The notes under the pieces were generated by a model that was given only the letters and a program-made list of their open reading frames with translations, ran no database searches and was not told the origin of the DNA. The position numbers and the translations under genes were made by a program. Of a stretch of DNA of 32,819 nucleotides, positions 8,207 to 17,564 are shown piece by piece (position 1 is the stretch's first letter; each line of letters opens with the position of its first letter). Origin of the DNA: Rhodocyclaceae bacterium (GTDB lineage Bacteria > Pseudomonadota > Gammaproteobacteria > Burkholderiales > Rhodocyclaceae); the NCBI GenBank assembly GCA_030682175.1, contig JAUXOM010000053.1, positions 1 through 32,819 on the forward strand, in the 5' to 3' direction.

Positions 8207-8229
8207 TAATTGAGAGCGACTCTCAATTA
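8207..8229. promoter_or_regulatory. Perfect palindrome, probable Fur operator for fbpB and fbpC
   Basis: TAATTGAGAG-CGA-CTCTCAATTA has perfect 10-bp arms around a 3-base centre. It lies between the divergent starts of fbpB (45 bases away) and fbpC (11 bases away). Its TGAGA/TCTCA core resembles the Fur box before fbpA, but it fits the 7-1-7 consensus only partly. A Fur role is inferred from context; another iron-responsive regulator is possible. Confidence 0.65.
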
Positions 8230-8239
8230 CGCTCAGCTT

Positions 8240-9331
<1,092 letters not shown>

Positions 9332-9395
9332 CGGTGGCTCACTGCGTTCGCCAGCCGCTGCTCGCGCTTCTCCGGGGCGGCCTTGCGGAAGCCCC

Positions 9396-10115
9396 ATGAT
9401 CCCCTGGCTCCCGGTTGAATCGGCCTTCCCGCCCGTCACGCGAGCATTGACGGAACCCAATGGTTTGCTGGCCGTAGGCGGCGATCTGTCACCGCCGCGT
9501 CTCCTGGCAGCCTACCGGCGCGGCATCTTCCCGTGGTATTCCCCTGACCAACCGATTTTGTGGTGGAGCCCGAACCCGCGCATGGTCCTGTTTCCGGACC
9601 AACTCAAAATCTCGCGTTCGCTGGCCAGGACAATGCGGCATGGCGATTACACGGTCCGGCTCGACACCGCTTTCGACCAGGTGATCGGCGCCTGTGCCAA
9701 GGCGCCCCGTTCCGGCCAGTCCGGCACCTGGATCAGCGCGGAAATGCAGCTGGCCTACCGGCGGCTCCACACACTCGGCCATGCCCACAGCGTCGAAACC
9801 TGGCGTGCCGGAAAGCTCGTGGGCGGGCTGTATGGCATCGCGCTCGGCCGGGCGTTTTTCGGCGAATCGATGTTTTCGCACGCCACCGACGCCTCGAAAA
9901 TCGCCCTCGCGCATCTCTGCACGTTTCTCACCCGCCACAATTTCGGCATAATTGACTGCCAAATGGAAACCGCACACCTCGCCACGCTCGGCGCCCGCCC
10001 CATCCCCCGCGACGATTTTCTCGCGCGGTTGGCGGCGCTTGTGGACAAGGATGACGTGCCAGGTCACTGGCCGGCAGACGCCGTGCAGGATTGCTTCAGG
10101 CATGCCGCGCCATGA
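9396..10115 (+). CDS. aat: Leucyl/phenylalanyl-tRNA--protein transferase
   Basis: This cytoplasmic enzyme adds Leu or Phe from aminoacyl-tRNA to proteins with N-terminal Lys or Arg, marking them for ClpS-ClpAP degradation (N-degron pathway). The family signatures are [13 protein letters not shown] (21-33), RRGIFPWYS (41-49), [12 protein letters not shown] (56-67), SGTWIS (109-114) and [19 protein letters not shown] (143-161). Its 239 residues are typical. The ATG at 9396 begins just before the conserved core; only a weak GGAAG lies upstream. Its stop overlaps the start of bpt as ATGA, so the two are translationally coupled. Confidence 0.95.
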   Translation: MIPWLPVESAFPPVTRALTEPNGLLAVGGDLSPPRLLAAYRRGIFPWYSPDQPILWWSPNPRMVLFPDQLKISRSLARTMRHGDYTVRLDTAFDQVIGACAKAPRSGQSGTWISAEMQLAYRRLHTLGHAHSVETWRAGKLVGGLYGIALGRAFFGESMFSHATDASKIALAHLCTFLTRHNFGIIDCQMETAHLATLGARPIPRDDFLARLAALVDKDDVPGHWPADAVQDCFRHAAP

Positions 10116-10852
10116 CGCACCTGCGCGACCTGCCCCCCTTCCCGCTGCTGCAGTTCTACGCGACCGCGCCCTACGGCTGCTCGTATCTGCCGGGCCGCGT
10201 TGCCCGCTCGCAGGTCTGCACACCCACGCAACTGATCGACGCGGCAACCTACAGCGAACTCGTCAAGATCGGCTTTCGCCGCAGCGGTGTCTTCACCTAT
10301 CGGCCGTGGTGTGACAACTGTCGCGAATGCCTGCCGGTGCGCGTGTCCACCGAAGACTTCACGCCGAACCGCAGCCAGCGCCGCGCCATGGCAAAGCACG
10401 GCAATCTCGTCGCCCGCGAGCGGCCGCTGGCTTTCCGCGAAGAACACTACGCGCTCTATCAGCGCTACCAATTTGCCCGCCATGCGGGCGGCGGCATGGA
10501 CAACGACAACCGCGAGCAATACGCCCACTTCCTGCTGCAAACGCATGTCGATAGCCGCTTGATCGAGTTTCATGCGGGCGACACGCTCTGCATGGTCTGC
10601 ATCATCGACCTGCTCGAAGACGGCCTGTCATCGGTCTATACGTTCTACGATCCGGATGTCGGCGGCGCCAGCTTCGGCACTTATGCCGTTCTCTGGCAGA
10701 TCGCCCAGTGCCAACATATTGGCCTGCCGCATCTTTACCTTGGCTACTGGATTCGGCACAGCCGCAAGATGGCCTACAAGGCGCAATTCCGGCCGCTTGA
10801 AGCCATGCGCGAGGGCAGTTGGGGATCCTTTGTTGACGGCGGTGGTTCCTGA
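10112..10852 (+). CDS. bpt: Aspartate/glutamate leucyltransferase (Bpt)
   Basis: Bpt transfers Leu from Leu-tRNA to proteins with N-terminal Asp or Glu, feeding the same ClpS pathway as Aat. It belongs to the ATE1-like family and was formerly annotated as arginyl-tRNA-protein transferase. Signatures are the N-terminal YGCSYLPGR (21-29), [19 protein letters not shown] (55-73), [22 protein letters not shown] and [20 protein letters not shown]. Cysteines at 23, 67, 70 and 73 form the conserved N-terminal cluster. The ATG at 10112 is chosen because it overlaps the aat stop and begins the conserved MTHLRDLP. Its length of 246 residues is typical. Confidence 0.94.
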   Translation: MTHLRDLPPFPLLQFYATAPYGCSYLPGRVARSQVCTPTQLIDAATYSELVKIGFRRSGVFTYRPWCDNCRECLPVRVSTEDFTPNRSQRRAMAKHGNLVARERPLAFREEHYALYQRYQFARHAGGGMDNDNREQYAHFLLQTHVDSRLIEFHAGDTLCMVCIIDLLEDGLSSVYTFYDPDVGGASFGTYAVLWQIAQCQHIGLPHLYLGYWIRHSRKMAYKAQFRPLEAMREGSWGSFVDGGGS

Positions 10853-10898
10853 TGGATTGCCCCACTGATACGCTCGCGGGAGAATCCGCGGATCCAGT

Positions 10899-11032
10899 GA
10901 GTCACGTGCCTTTTTTGAAAAGTTTGAGAAAGCCGTGTATGTCCTGCACTGCTTCCAAAAAAGGCTCAAGCGACCCGCAAGCAAGACAAGCGCATTGTCG
11001 AAGCGCGCTATCGCCCCGTTGCCAACGCTTGA
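10899..11032 (+). pseudogene. Remnant of a RelE/HigB-type (Gp49-like) toxin gene
   Basis: The frame from 10914 encodes FEKFEKAVYVLHCFQK, which closely resembles the C-terminal half of phage-Gp49-like HigB toxins (family consensus near EAVYVLHAFQKK). The match continues in another frame as AQATRKQDKRIVEARYR up to a TGA at 11030-11032, as if one A had been lost from the A run at about 10957-10962. The N-terminal half is not recognisable and no start codon fits. It is therefore a truncated and frameshifted relic; its left limit is approximate. Confidence 0.7.
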
Positions 11033-11040
11033 CAGGCACA

Positions 11041-11413
11041 GAAATCCGCCACATAACGAAGGCAGGAGCGAAACTTTTCCGGGAATTTGGCTTCGCCCCT
11101 GCAGCTGCCAAACGCTTTTCACGCGACCGCGCGCCAACAGATCAATGACAAACGGCTATTAAACAACGACTGATGGACGATTTGTCTAGCTGGATCGATG
11201 AGCATCACCTGAAGCGAGCCGAAGCGGTCGAGATTCTTATGGTCTCGCGTACGCGCGTGCCCCCCCGTGGTGAATTAGATAACGACCAAGTTCACTATCG
11301 ACAAGCCGGTGGATATGCTCAACCGCATTGGCAAACCGGTCAATCTGGCGATCGGCACATGTGCACTGCACAGTGACAATAAATGGCTTCAGCAGGGAAA
11401 AGAACGTCAGTGA
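11041..11413 (+). pseudogene. Remnant of a HigA-like (XRE) antitoxin gene
   Basis: The first segment, HITKAGAKLFREFGFAPAAA, resembles the start of HigA-like antitoxins that pair with Gp49-like toxins. An in-frame TGA at 11146-11148 interrupts it. The frame then resumes with the helix-turn-helix part, LMDDLSSWIDEHHLKRAEA and VEILMVSRTRV. A run of seven C residues near 11260 shifts the frame, after which a TAG and then TTKFTIDKPVDMLNRIGKP and VNLAIG follow in the new frame. Two stops and one frameshift mean it is not functional. The order, toxin then antitoxin, is that of higBA. Confidence 0.75.
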
Positions 11414-11461
11414 TCATCAAGCGTTCTCCAACATGAGAAACATGGAACCGGGGTTTTTATC

Positions 11462-14272
11462 ATGATTATCTGGGGAACAATCTGGGGTGCCGTTATCGGC
11501 TTATTCTTGGGTAGCTTGGGCAGCGCCTGGGGCTTCTCCATATTTTTGGGTGCTCTGCTGGGTGCCTGGGCGGGGCACACCCTGCGCAACGCGGTGCGCA
11601 TCGAAATTGGATTACAGAAAGCAAAATGGGCGCCCTCCCAGACTGTGATTCCTGCCGAAGCGCCTATCCACGTAGCACCAGAGGCCACGCCAGAGCAGCC
11701 GCCAGCGGCCATCTCCGATCCCCTACCAGATGAACACAGGCAAGCAGACGCCGCCGCCGTGCGGGCACATCCATCGACTCAATCGCCCCAAGCCACCGAG
11801 CCTGATCTGGTTACCCGTGCCGTCACTGCGGCGCGCAACTGGCTGTTTGGCGGCAATACCATCGTGCGCGTGGGGGTGGTGGTGCTGTTCGTGGGTCTGG
11901 CTTTCCTGGCCAAATACGCCATTGACAACGCCATCCTACCGCCCGAATTACGCTTGGCCAGCATTGGCCTGACCGGTATCGCGCTGTTTGTGTTTGGATT
12001 TCGACTTCGCGCCAAACGCAGCGACAAACTGGCCTATGCCATAACGCTGCAAGGTGCCGGTGTGGCGGTACTGTATTTGACCGTATTTGCCGCCTTCAGG
12101 CTTTACCAGTTCCTGCCTGCGGGTGCGGCCTTCGTGGTGCTGGGGCTGATCTGCACCTTCGCCGCCGCCATTGCCCTGCTGCAAAACGCCATGCCGATGG
12201 CCTTGATTGGTTTTGCCGGTGCCTTTGCCGCGCCCCTGCTAGTGTCCACCGGCCAGGACAACCATGTGGGTCTGTTCAGCTATTACCTGTTGCTGAACCT
12301 GACGATTGTCAGCATCGCCTGGCTGCGTGCATGGCGACCATTGAATCTGCTGGGATTTTTTGCAACCTTTGGTGTAGCTACCCTGTGGGGTACGCTCAAG
12401 TACCGACCCGAGCAATTTGCCAGCACCGAGCCGTTCCTGATCGCCTTTTTTCTGATCTACGTGCTCGCCAGCCTGTTGTATGCCACGCGCCACTCACTGG
12501 CACCCAAACAGGCGGTGGACGCCACGTTGATATTTGGCACGCCCCTGATCGCTTTTGGCCTGCAAGCTGGGCTGGTGCACGATTTTGAATATGCCACCGC
12601 CTTTTCATCGCTGATTACAGGTGGGTTCTACCTGGGCTTGGGACTATGGGCGATGCGGCGTGCTCGCCAAGGCAGCGACGTTGGGCGTTGGCTGGCCGAA
12701 TGTTTTGTGGCGCTGGGCTTGGGGTTTGTCACGCTGGCAGTCCCGCTGGCGCTCGACGCACACTGGACGTCAGCAGTCTGGGCTGCCGAAGGTGCGGCAG
12801 TTTACTGGATGGGTCATCGCCAGGGACGCTGGCTGGCACGCGCGATTGGCTTGGCGCTGCAACTGATGGCCGCTTTGTTTTACCTGAGTGCGCTCGGCCA
12901 ACAAGTGAGCCACTGGCCGCTGGCTAACTCAGTCTTTATTGGAGCAAGCTTGTTGGCATTTTCGGCGTTCGCGCTGGCGCATTGGTCGCGCAACGCCGTA
13001 ACACTCGCCGAGACACCGGCGGCGCGACAGTTTGGATCGTTGGAACAGAACCTCTCCCCGGTGCTGTTCTGGATCGGCTTCCTTTGGTGGCAGTTCGCAC
13101 TGGGTCAGGAAATTAACCGTAACGTGATTGACCTGCAAGGCATGTGGAGGCCTGTTTTTGAAAACGCCATGCAGGATCACCTGCGCATGTTGGCTTGGTT
13201 GGGCAGCGCCTTTGTCGCCCACCGACTGGCCTTGGCGCACCGCGCTCATCCCTGGGACATCGCTGCCACACCGGCCTGGTTCAACCTGCCCGTGATGTTG
13301 CTGATCGCCTTGTCTGGCATGGATCAACTGGATCACGTTTTCCAGTCTTTTGGTTGGCTGGTGTGGCCTATCGCCCTTGTCTTGCATGGCGTGATGCTGC
13401 GTCGGCTCGATGCTGCCCCGCCCAATGCCTGGCGGTGGTCCTGGATTCACAGTGGCGGCATTTGGCTGATGGTGTTGCTGGGTGGCAATGCGCTGATCTG
13501 GGCGGTGCAGCAGGCACAGTTGCAATATACCGCCTGGGCCTCGGTGATCCTGCTGACATCGGCCACTGCTGTGCTATTGGCACTGGCGCAGCGCATCTGG
13601 TTTGACCCCACCAGCACGGCACGCCAACGTTGGCCATTGAATCGCTTCGCCGATGCCTACCTGTGGCGTGCAGCAATGCCTGTCGCACTGCTGGTGGCGC
13701 TGGGTTGCGTAGCTGTAGCGATTCATTCGAATGGCAATGCCCGTCCGCTACCCTATGTGCCATTGCTCAACCCGACTGACCTAAGCATAGCCTTGGGGTT
13801 AGGCGCTTGCACCCTGTGGTTGATGCGGCTGCGGCAAAGCACGCTGTCCATACCGCTGCTGATGCAACATCCACGCTTGCCCCTGGCGCTGGTGGCGATC
13901 GCCTTTATTGCCGTCAATACCGTATGGCTGCGCGTGGCACACCAGTTTGCCGGCGTGCCCTGGAATGCCGACAACCTATTCGAATCTTTCTTGGTACAGG
14001 CTGGATATTCGATCTTGTGGACCTTGATCGCGATGAGCCTGATGATCGTGGCGTACCGGCGTCAACTGCGACCCTTATGGGTGGGCGGCGCGGCGCTCTT
14101 GGGCATGACAGTACTCAAACTGTTCCTGATCGACCTATCCAACCATGGCGGCTCGGAGCGCATCATGGTCTTCATTGCTGTTGGTGCGCTGATGCTGGTC
14201 GTTGGTTATTATGCGCCCATGCCGCCGCCTGCCGCAGCCGAATCCAATATCCCCCGGGAGATCAGCCCATGA
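11462..14272 (+). CDS. DUF2339 domain-containing polytopic membrane protein
   Basis: This 936-residue protein has two helices at the N-terminus (about 1-38), then a polar Pro/Ala-rich linker (about 55-115), then a long series of hydrophobic helices filling the rest. The segment GGNTIVRVGVVVLFVGLAF, about residue 135 onward, and the following AKYAIDNAILPPELRLA are characteristic of DUF2339 proteins. The biochemical function of that family is not known. It overlaps the downstream DUF3999 gene by ATGA, and the two families are commonly neighbours, so they probably act together in the envelope. The ATG at 11462 follows only a weak ribosome-binding site. By eye its G+C is lower than that of neighbouring genes, and it directly follows a decayed toxin-antitoxin locus. 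Confidence 0.85.
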   Translation: MIIWGTIWGAVIGLFLGSLGSAWGFSIFLGALLGAWAGHTLRNAVRIEIGLQKAKWAPSQTVIPAEAPIHVAPEATPEQPPAAISDPLPDEHRQADAAAVRAHPSTQSPQATEPDLVTRAVTAARNWLFGGNTIVRVGVVVLFVGLAFLAKYAIDNAILPPELRLASIGLTGIALFVFGFRLRAKRSDKLAYAITLQGAGVAVLYLTVFAAFRLYQFLPAGAAFVVLGLICTFAAAIALLQNAMPMALIGFAGAFAAPLLVSTGQDNHVGLFSYYLLLNLTIVSIAWLRAWRPLNLLGFFATFGVATLWGTLKYRPEQFASTEPFLIAFFLIYVLASLLYATRHSLAPKQAVDATLIFGTPLIAFGLQAGLVHDFEYATAFSSLITGGFYLGLGLWAMRRARQGSDVGRWLAECFVALGLGFVTLAVPLALDAHWTSAVWAAEGAAVYWMGHRQGRWLARAIGLALQLMAALFYLSALGQQVSHWPLANSVFIGASLLAFSAFALAHWSRNAVTLAETPAARQFGSLEQNLSPVLFWIGFLWWQFALGQEINRNVIDLQGMWRPVFENAMQDHLRMLAWLGSAFVAHRLALAHRAHPWDIAATPAWFNLPVMLLIALSGMDQLDHVFQSFGWLVWPIALVLHGVMLRRLDAAPPNAWRWSWIHSGGIWLMVLLGGNALIWAVQQAQLQYTAWASVILLTSATAVLLALAQRIWFDPTSTARQRWPLNRFADAYLWRAAMPVALLVALGCVAVAIHSNGNARPLPYVPLLNPTDLSIALGLGACTLWLMRLRQSTLSIPLLMQHPRLPLALVAIAFIAVNTVWLRVAHQFAGVPWNADNLFESFLVQAGYSILWTLIAMSLMIVAYRRQLRPLWVGGAALLGMTVLKLFLIDLSNHGGSERIMVFIAVGALMLVVGYYAPMPPPAAAESNIPREISP

Positions 14273-15732
14273 ACCACCTACCCCAATGGATATTCTGGCT
14301 GCTGGCTGGCACGCTGTCTGCCGGTGCGGCGGCGGCCGACACCCCCGCGCCGTCCGAGTTTGCCTGGCGCGCCACGTTATCGGTGCCCACCGGTGCCCAT
14401 GCCGTGCGCGTCACCCTACCCGCCGAGGCCATGTTGCGCCTGCAAAGCCCTGATGCACGCGATATCCAAGTATTCAATGCCGACGGTGAAGCGCTCGCCT
14501 TTAGCGTGGTGCGCCCCGCCGAGTCCACCCGCGCTGCGGTGGATCAAACCCGTCATTACCCCGCGTTACCGCTGTTCAGCGTGACCGATGGCAAGCGCCC
14601 CACCAAGGGCGCGGTGCAAGTGCGCGTGGACCAGCCCAGTCTGCGTGATTCAGTCTGGGTGCATTTCGGAGAAGCTCCTAACACCGCCGACACACCCGAG
14701 GCACCCGCCAACCGATTGCCGTCAGTTCTGTTTGATACGCGCAAGGACAAGCAGACCATCACCGCCTTAACCCTGCAAGCTGACTTCCCGGCCAACACAC
14801 TGGTGCATTTTTTGCTGGAGAGCAGCAGCGACCTGGTGCGCTGGACGCCAGTTGCCGTGCAAGGCCCTCTGTTTAGATTTGACGGCTCCGACGCGCCTAG
14901 CAACAATGCTTTGGCACTTCAACAACCGCTGCCGCTGGAGGATCGTTATTTGCGTCTGCGTTGGGACGGGCAAACCGGTGTGCATGTACAGGGCATGATC
15001 GGCAGCATTGCCTCCAGCCGAACAGCACAGCGCATTCGCGCTCCTCTGCCAGCGGGTATCGCAGACGGCAACGACAGCTTGACCTGGGTACTGGATTTCT
15101 CCACACCTTTGGCAGCGCTACACTTGAGCTCGACACGCGACAACACACTGATACCGGTACATATTTTAGGCCGCAATGATGCCGCCCAACCCTGGCGCAC
15201 GCTGGCCAAAACCATGGTGTACCGTCTGGGTGCAACCGGGCAGGAAAGCTCCAACCCGGCAGTGGCGCTTGGCGGTACGTCAGCACGATGGTTGCGTGTG
15301 CAAGCCACCAATGGCATGACCTTGCCCACCACAGGCTTGCAAGCCACCGTGGAGTTTGAACCTATTCAGGTGGCGTTGCTGGCTAGTGGCAAGGCTCCGT
15401 TTGAATTGGTAGCCGGTCGCGCCCGCAGCACGGCCTTCGCGATCGATTCGTCGGTCCTGGCCGCAGTGATGACAGGCAAGCTCGAAGATCTGCCAGTCGC
15501 CACGTTGACAAATGTTCGGGTTCAAACAGACAAGTCATCCGATGGTGCCATTCAACGCTTGCTGCCCGTAGGCACCGAGCAACGCAGCGTAATGTTGTGG
15601 GCGGTTTTGTTGCTCGGCGTACTGGTGTTAGGGGGCGTTGCCTATAGCCTGATGCGCCAGCTTTCGGCCAAACCGGTGCCCGCTTCCACCCGCTCTGGCG
15701 GTGGCACCAGCAGCAATAATCTCGCCGACTAG
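14269..15732 (+). CDS. DUF3999 domain-containing secreted/membrane-anchored protein
   Basis: This 487-residue protein has a signal peptide (WIFWLLAGTLSAGAAAA, about 7-23). A large beta-rich periplasmic part follows, with motifs such as LQSPDARDIQVFNADGEAL and DRYLRLRWDG. A single C-terminal helix (VMLWAVLLLGVLVLGGVAY, around 440-460) and a short Ser/Gly tail end the protein. This matches the DUF3999 family, whose function is unknown. The start at 14269 overlaps the stop of the DUF2339 gene and has GGGAG upstream. The layout suggests a periplasmic domain tethered to the inner membrane next to its DUF2339 partner. Confidence 0.85.
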   Translation: MNHLPQWIFWLLAGTLSAGAAAADTPAPSEFAWRATLSVPTGAHAVRVTLPAEAMLRLQSPDARDIQVFNADGEALAFSVVRPAESTRAAVDQTRHYPALPLFSVTDGKRPTKGAVQVRVDQPSLRDSVWVHFGEAPNTADTPEAPANRLPSVLFDTRKDKQTITALTLQADFPANTLVHFLLESSSDLVRWTPVAVQGPLFRFDGSDAPSNNALALQQPLPLEDRYLRLRWDGQTGVHVQGMIGSIASSRTAQRIRAPLPAGIADGNDSLTWVLDFSTPLAALHLSSTRDNTLIPVHILGRNDAAQPWRTLAKTMVYRLGATGQESSNPAVALGGTSARWLRVQATNGMTLPTTGLQATVEFEPIQVALLASGKAPFELVAGRARSTAFAIDSSVLAAVMTGKLEDLPVATLTNVRVQTDKSSDGAIQRLLPVGTEQRSVMLWAVLLLGVLVLGGVAYSLMRQLSAKPVPASTRSGGGTSSNNLAD

Positions 15733-15758
15733 CAGCCAGATGGCTTCATATTCTGAAA

Positions 15759-16142
15759 CTACAGATTCTGTTCCGCCACCAGCAGGCGGCTGTTGGCCCA
15801 GTTGCGCAGGTGCGCCAGCGGCCCGGTCAGGTTGGCCCAGTCATCGCGCATCTTGCCGCGCAGCTTTTGCTGAAAGTCGCCCTCGGCCCTTCTGAAGGCG
15901 TCGACCTGTTCCGCAATCAATTCACGCGCGCGTTCCTCTGCCTTTTGTGCCACGCGCCGCTGGGCATCGCGCGCTTCGAGTTCGTTGGCGAGTTTGTAGG
16001 GCAACTGAATGCTGGTCATGCGCGCCACTTCGCGCAAGGAATCGGCGCGCTGAATCAAGCCTTCCTGCATGTCGCAGCGGGAGGTAAACCGGCGCAATTC
16101 CATCCGGATCATTGCGTGTTCAGTGGGGTCGGCGCGCGCCAT
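15759..16142 (-). CDS. Small coiled-coil protein, function unknown
   Basis: I do not recognise this 127-residue protein. It has no signal peptide or membrane helix. The middle, about residues 50-95, is rich in Ala, Glu, Arg and Gln (ELEARDAQRRVAQKAEERA) and should form a long helix or coiled coil. Two cysteines or fewer are present. The ATG at 16142 follows AAGGA at a spacing of 4-5 bases, which supports it as a real gene. It is convergent with the DUF3999 gene (26-base gap) and divergent from the ankyrin gene. No motif points to a function. Confidence 0.6.
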   Translation of the reverse strand: MARADPTEHAMIRMELRRFTSRCDMQEGLIQRADSLREVARMTSIQLPYKLANELEARDAQRRVAQKAEERARELIAEQVDAFRRAEGDFQQKLRGKMRDDWANLTGPLAHLRNWANSRLLVAEQNL

Positions 16143-16361
16143 GCATTCCTTTTCTTGATCAATACGTATAACCAGATAGCGGAGACCGATGGTACCCCAA
16201 GCCTTCTTGACAAGACCAGATCAAAACAGCGAGAAAACCCGACAACCTGCTTCCCGTCAGCACCGACCCTTGCAATACCGGCTTAAATCTCCGATTCCAC
16301 AATGCGAATCAGTCACTTTCATGTCAAGATAAGATCACTTTACTATTATCAAGGATTACCC

Positions 16362-16871
16362 GTGACCATGCGCCGTCAGTTTCGATACTTTCTCTATACC
16401 ACCTTGCTTGCGCTGGGTGCCGGCCTGTCAATTGCCGCCGCTAGCAATGTCATCATCATGAATGAGCTGCCCATTTTCGATGCCGCACGCATGGGGACGC
16501 AAGCCGATGTCGAACGCATCCTCAAGGCTGATCCTGCGATGCGCGATGCCGTCAGCCCCACCCTCGGTTCCAAGCCGCTGCACATGGCTGCACTCAACCC
16601 TGACAGTGGGCCGCTGAAAGCACTGTTGGCTGCGGGAGCCCTCGTCAATGCGCGCGACAAGAGCGGCGCCACCGCTCTGCATATGGCGGCATTTGCCACG
16701 CGTAGCGAGCACACCAAGCTCCTGCTCAAGGCCGGCGCCGACCCTTTTATCAAAACCAGGGAGGGGCGCGATGTTCCCAGCCTCGCCCGGCGCGTACGCG
16801 CCGACGAAGTCGCCGGCATCATCTCGCTATGGGTACTCAAAGGCTGTAAAGCTGGCCAGGAATGTTTCTGA
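16362..16871 (+). CDS. Secreted ankyrin-repeat protein
   Basis: This 169-residue protein has an N-terminal signal sequence (FLYTTLLALGAGLSIAAAS, about 10-28). About three ankyrin repeats follow: LPIFDAARMGTQADVERIL (36-54), KPLHMAALNPDSGPLKALL (71-89) and GATALHMAAFATRSEHTKLL (102-121), with a partial fourth. Ankyrin repeats mediate protein-protein contact, so a periplasmic scaffold or inhibitor role is possible but unproven. The start is a GTG at 16362, six bases after AAGGA; an ATG two codons later is the alternative. The C-terminus has two cysteines (CKAGQECF). The DUF411 gene converges on it. Confidence 0.8.
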   Translation: MTMRRQFRYFLYTTLLALGAGLSIAAASNVIIMNELPIFDAARMGTQADVERILKADPAMRDAVSPTLGSKPLHMAALNPDSGPLKALLAAGALVNARDKSGATALHMAAFATRSEHTKLLLKAGADPFIKTREGRDVPSLARRVRADEVAGIISLWVLKGCKAGQECF

Positions 16872-16958
16872 AGCACCGACAGTTTCTGGTAGCGGCAACA
16901 ACCACGGGCACGATGCCACTTATCCCACCAAGTAACCGCACCGGCAAAACAACACAAC

Positions 16959-17471
16959 TCAGTGACGGGCAAATACGCTGGTCTTGCCTTGCCTGCCGAC
17001 CAACACGGTGTTGTACAACTCGCGACGCACCCGGTTGCTCACTCCCGACCCCTCCAGTATGGTGCAGCCGGTTTCACACCCGGTACCGATCATGGCGTCC
17101 AGACCGGGTGCGCCGCGCGGTGCACCCGGCACTGCCAGACCCAGCGCCTTGGGTTGTTCCAGCAGCAGCAGCTTGATATCTTCGGCCGGCACGTGTCCTT
17201 CGACAAAATAGCCACCCACCACGGCGGTATGGCGCGCTTCAAGATCGGCCGTAATACCGTATCGGCGCTTGATCGCGACCATGTCCTGGGTGTCGTCAAG
17301 CGTCACGGTAAACCCGTTTTGGCGTAGATATTGCGCCCACTCGATACAGGCCAGGCAAACCTTTGGCACGTACACCTTGACCGGCGGCAATATCTCCACA
17401 CCCGTAGCATTCACCCCGGACACCATTGACCACAAACCCAGCCAATAAAGAAACACTCCGACCTTGCGCAT
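16959..17471 (-). CDS. DUF411 family periplasmic metal-binding protein
   Basis: This 170-residue protein has a signal peptide (VGVFLYWLGLWSMVSGVNA, about 4-22). A DUF411 domain follows: KVYVPKVCLACIEWAQYL (32-49), HTAVVGGYFVEGHVPAEDI (81-99) and LAVPGAPRGAPGLD (112-125). DUF411 proteins are thioredoxin-like and linked to copper handling. The active-site-like CxxC is kept as C39-x2-C42 with W45, but the usual TCGCC context is changed to KVCLAC, and the Cys normally just before HTAVV is replaced by Arg. A C-terminal extension adds C132 and C136. ATG 17471 is preferred over 17480 because GAGAGG lies 9 bases upstream. Confidence 0.85.
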   Translation of the reverse strand: MRKVGVFLYWLGLWSMVSGVNATGVEILPPVKVYVPKVCLACIEWAQYLRQNGFTVTLDDTQDMVAIKRRYGITADLEARHTAVVGGYFVEGHVPAEDIKLLLLEQPKALGLAVPGAPRGAPGLDAMIGTGCETGCTILEGSGVSNRVRRELYNTVLVGRQGKTSVFARH

Positions 17472-17551
17472 CGTATCCATCCTCTCGCCAACTAATATTT
17501 GAATCGTAGCATAGAGATAAATAATTAGGATTCCCCCGGTTGCGGCCCCGG

Positions 17552-17557
17552 TAGAAT
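17552..17557 (+). promoter_or_regulatory. Possible -10 box of pyrD
   Basis: TAGAAT lies only 7 bases before the preferred pyrD start, so a transcript from it would be nearly leaderless. No convincing -35 is visible. Upstream DNA (17490-17530) is AT-rich and separates pyrD from the divergent DUF411 gene. Confidence 0.3.
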
Positions 17558-17564
17558 GCGTTTC

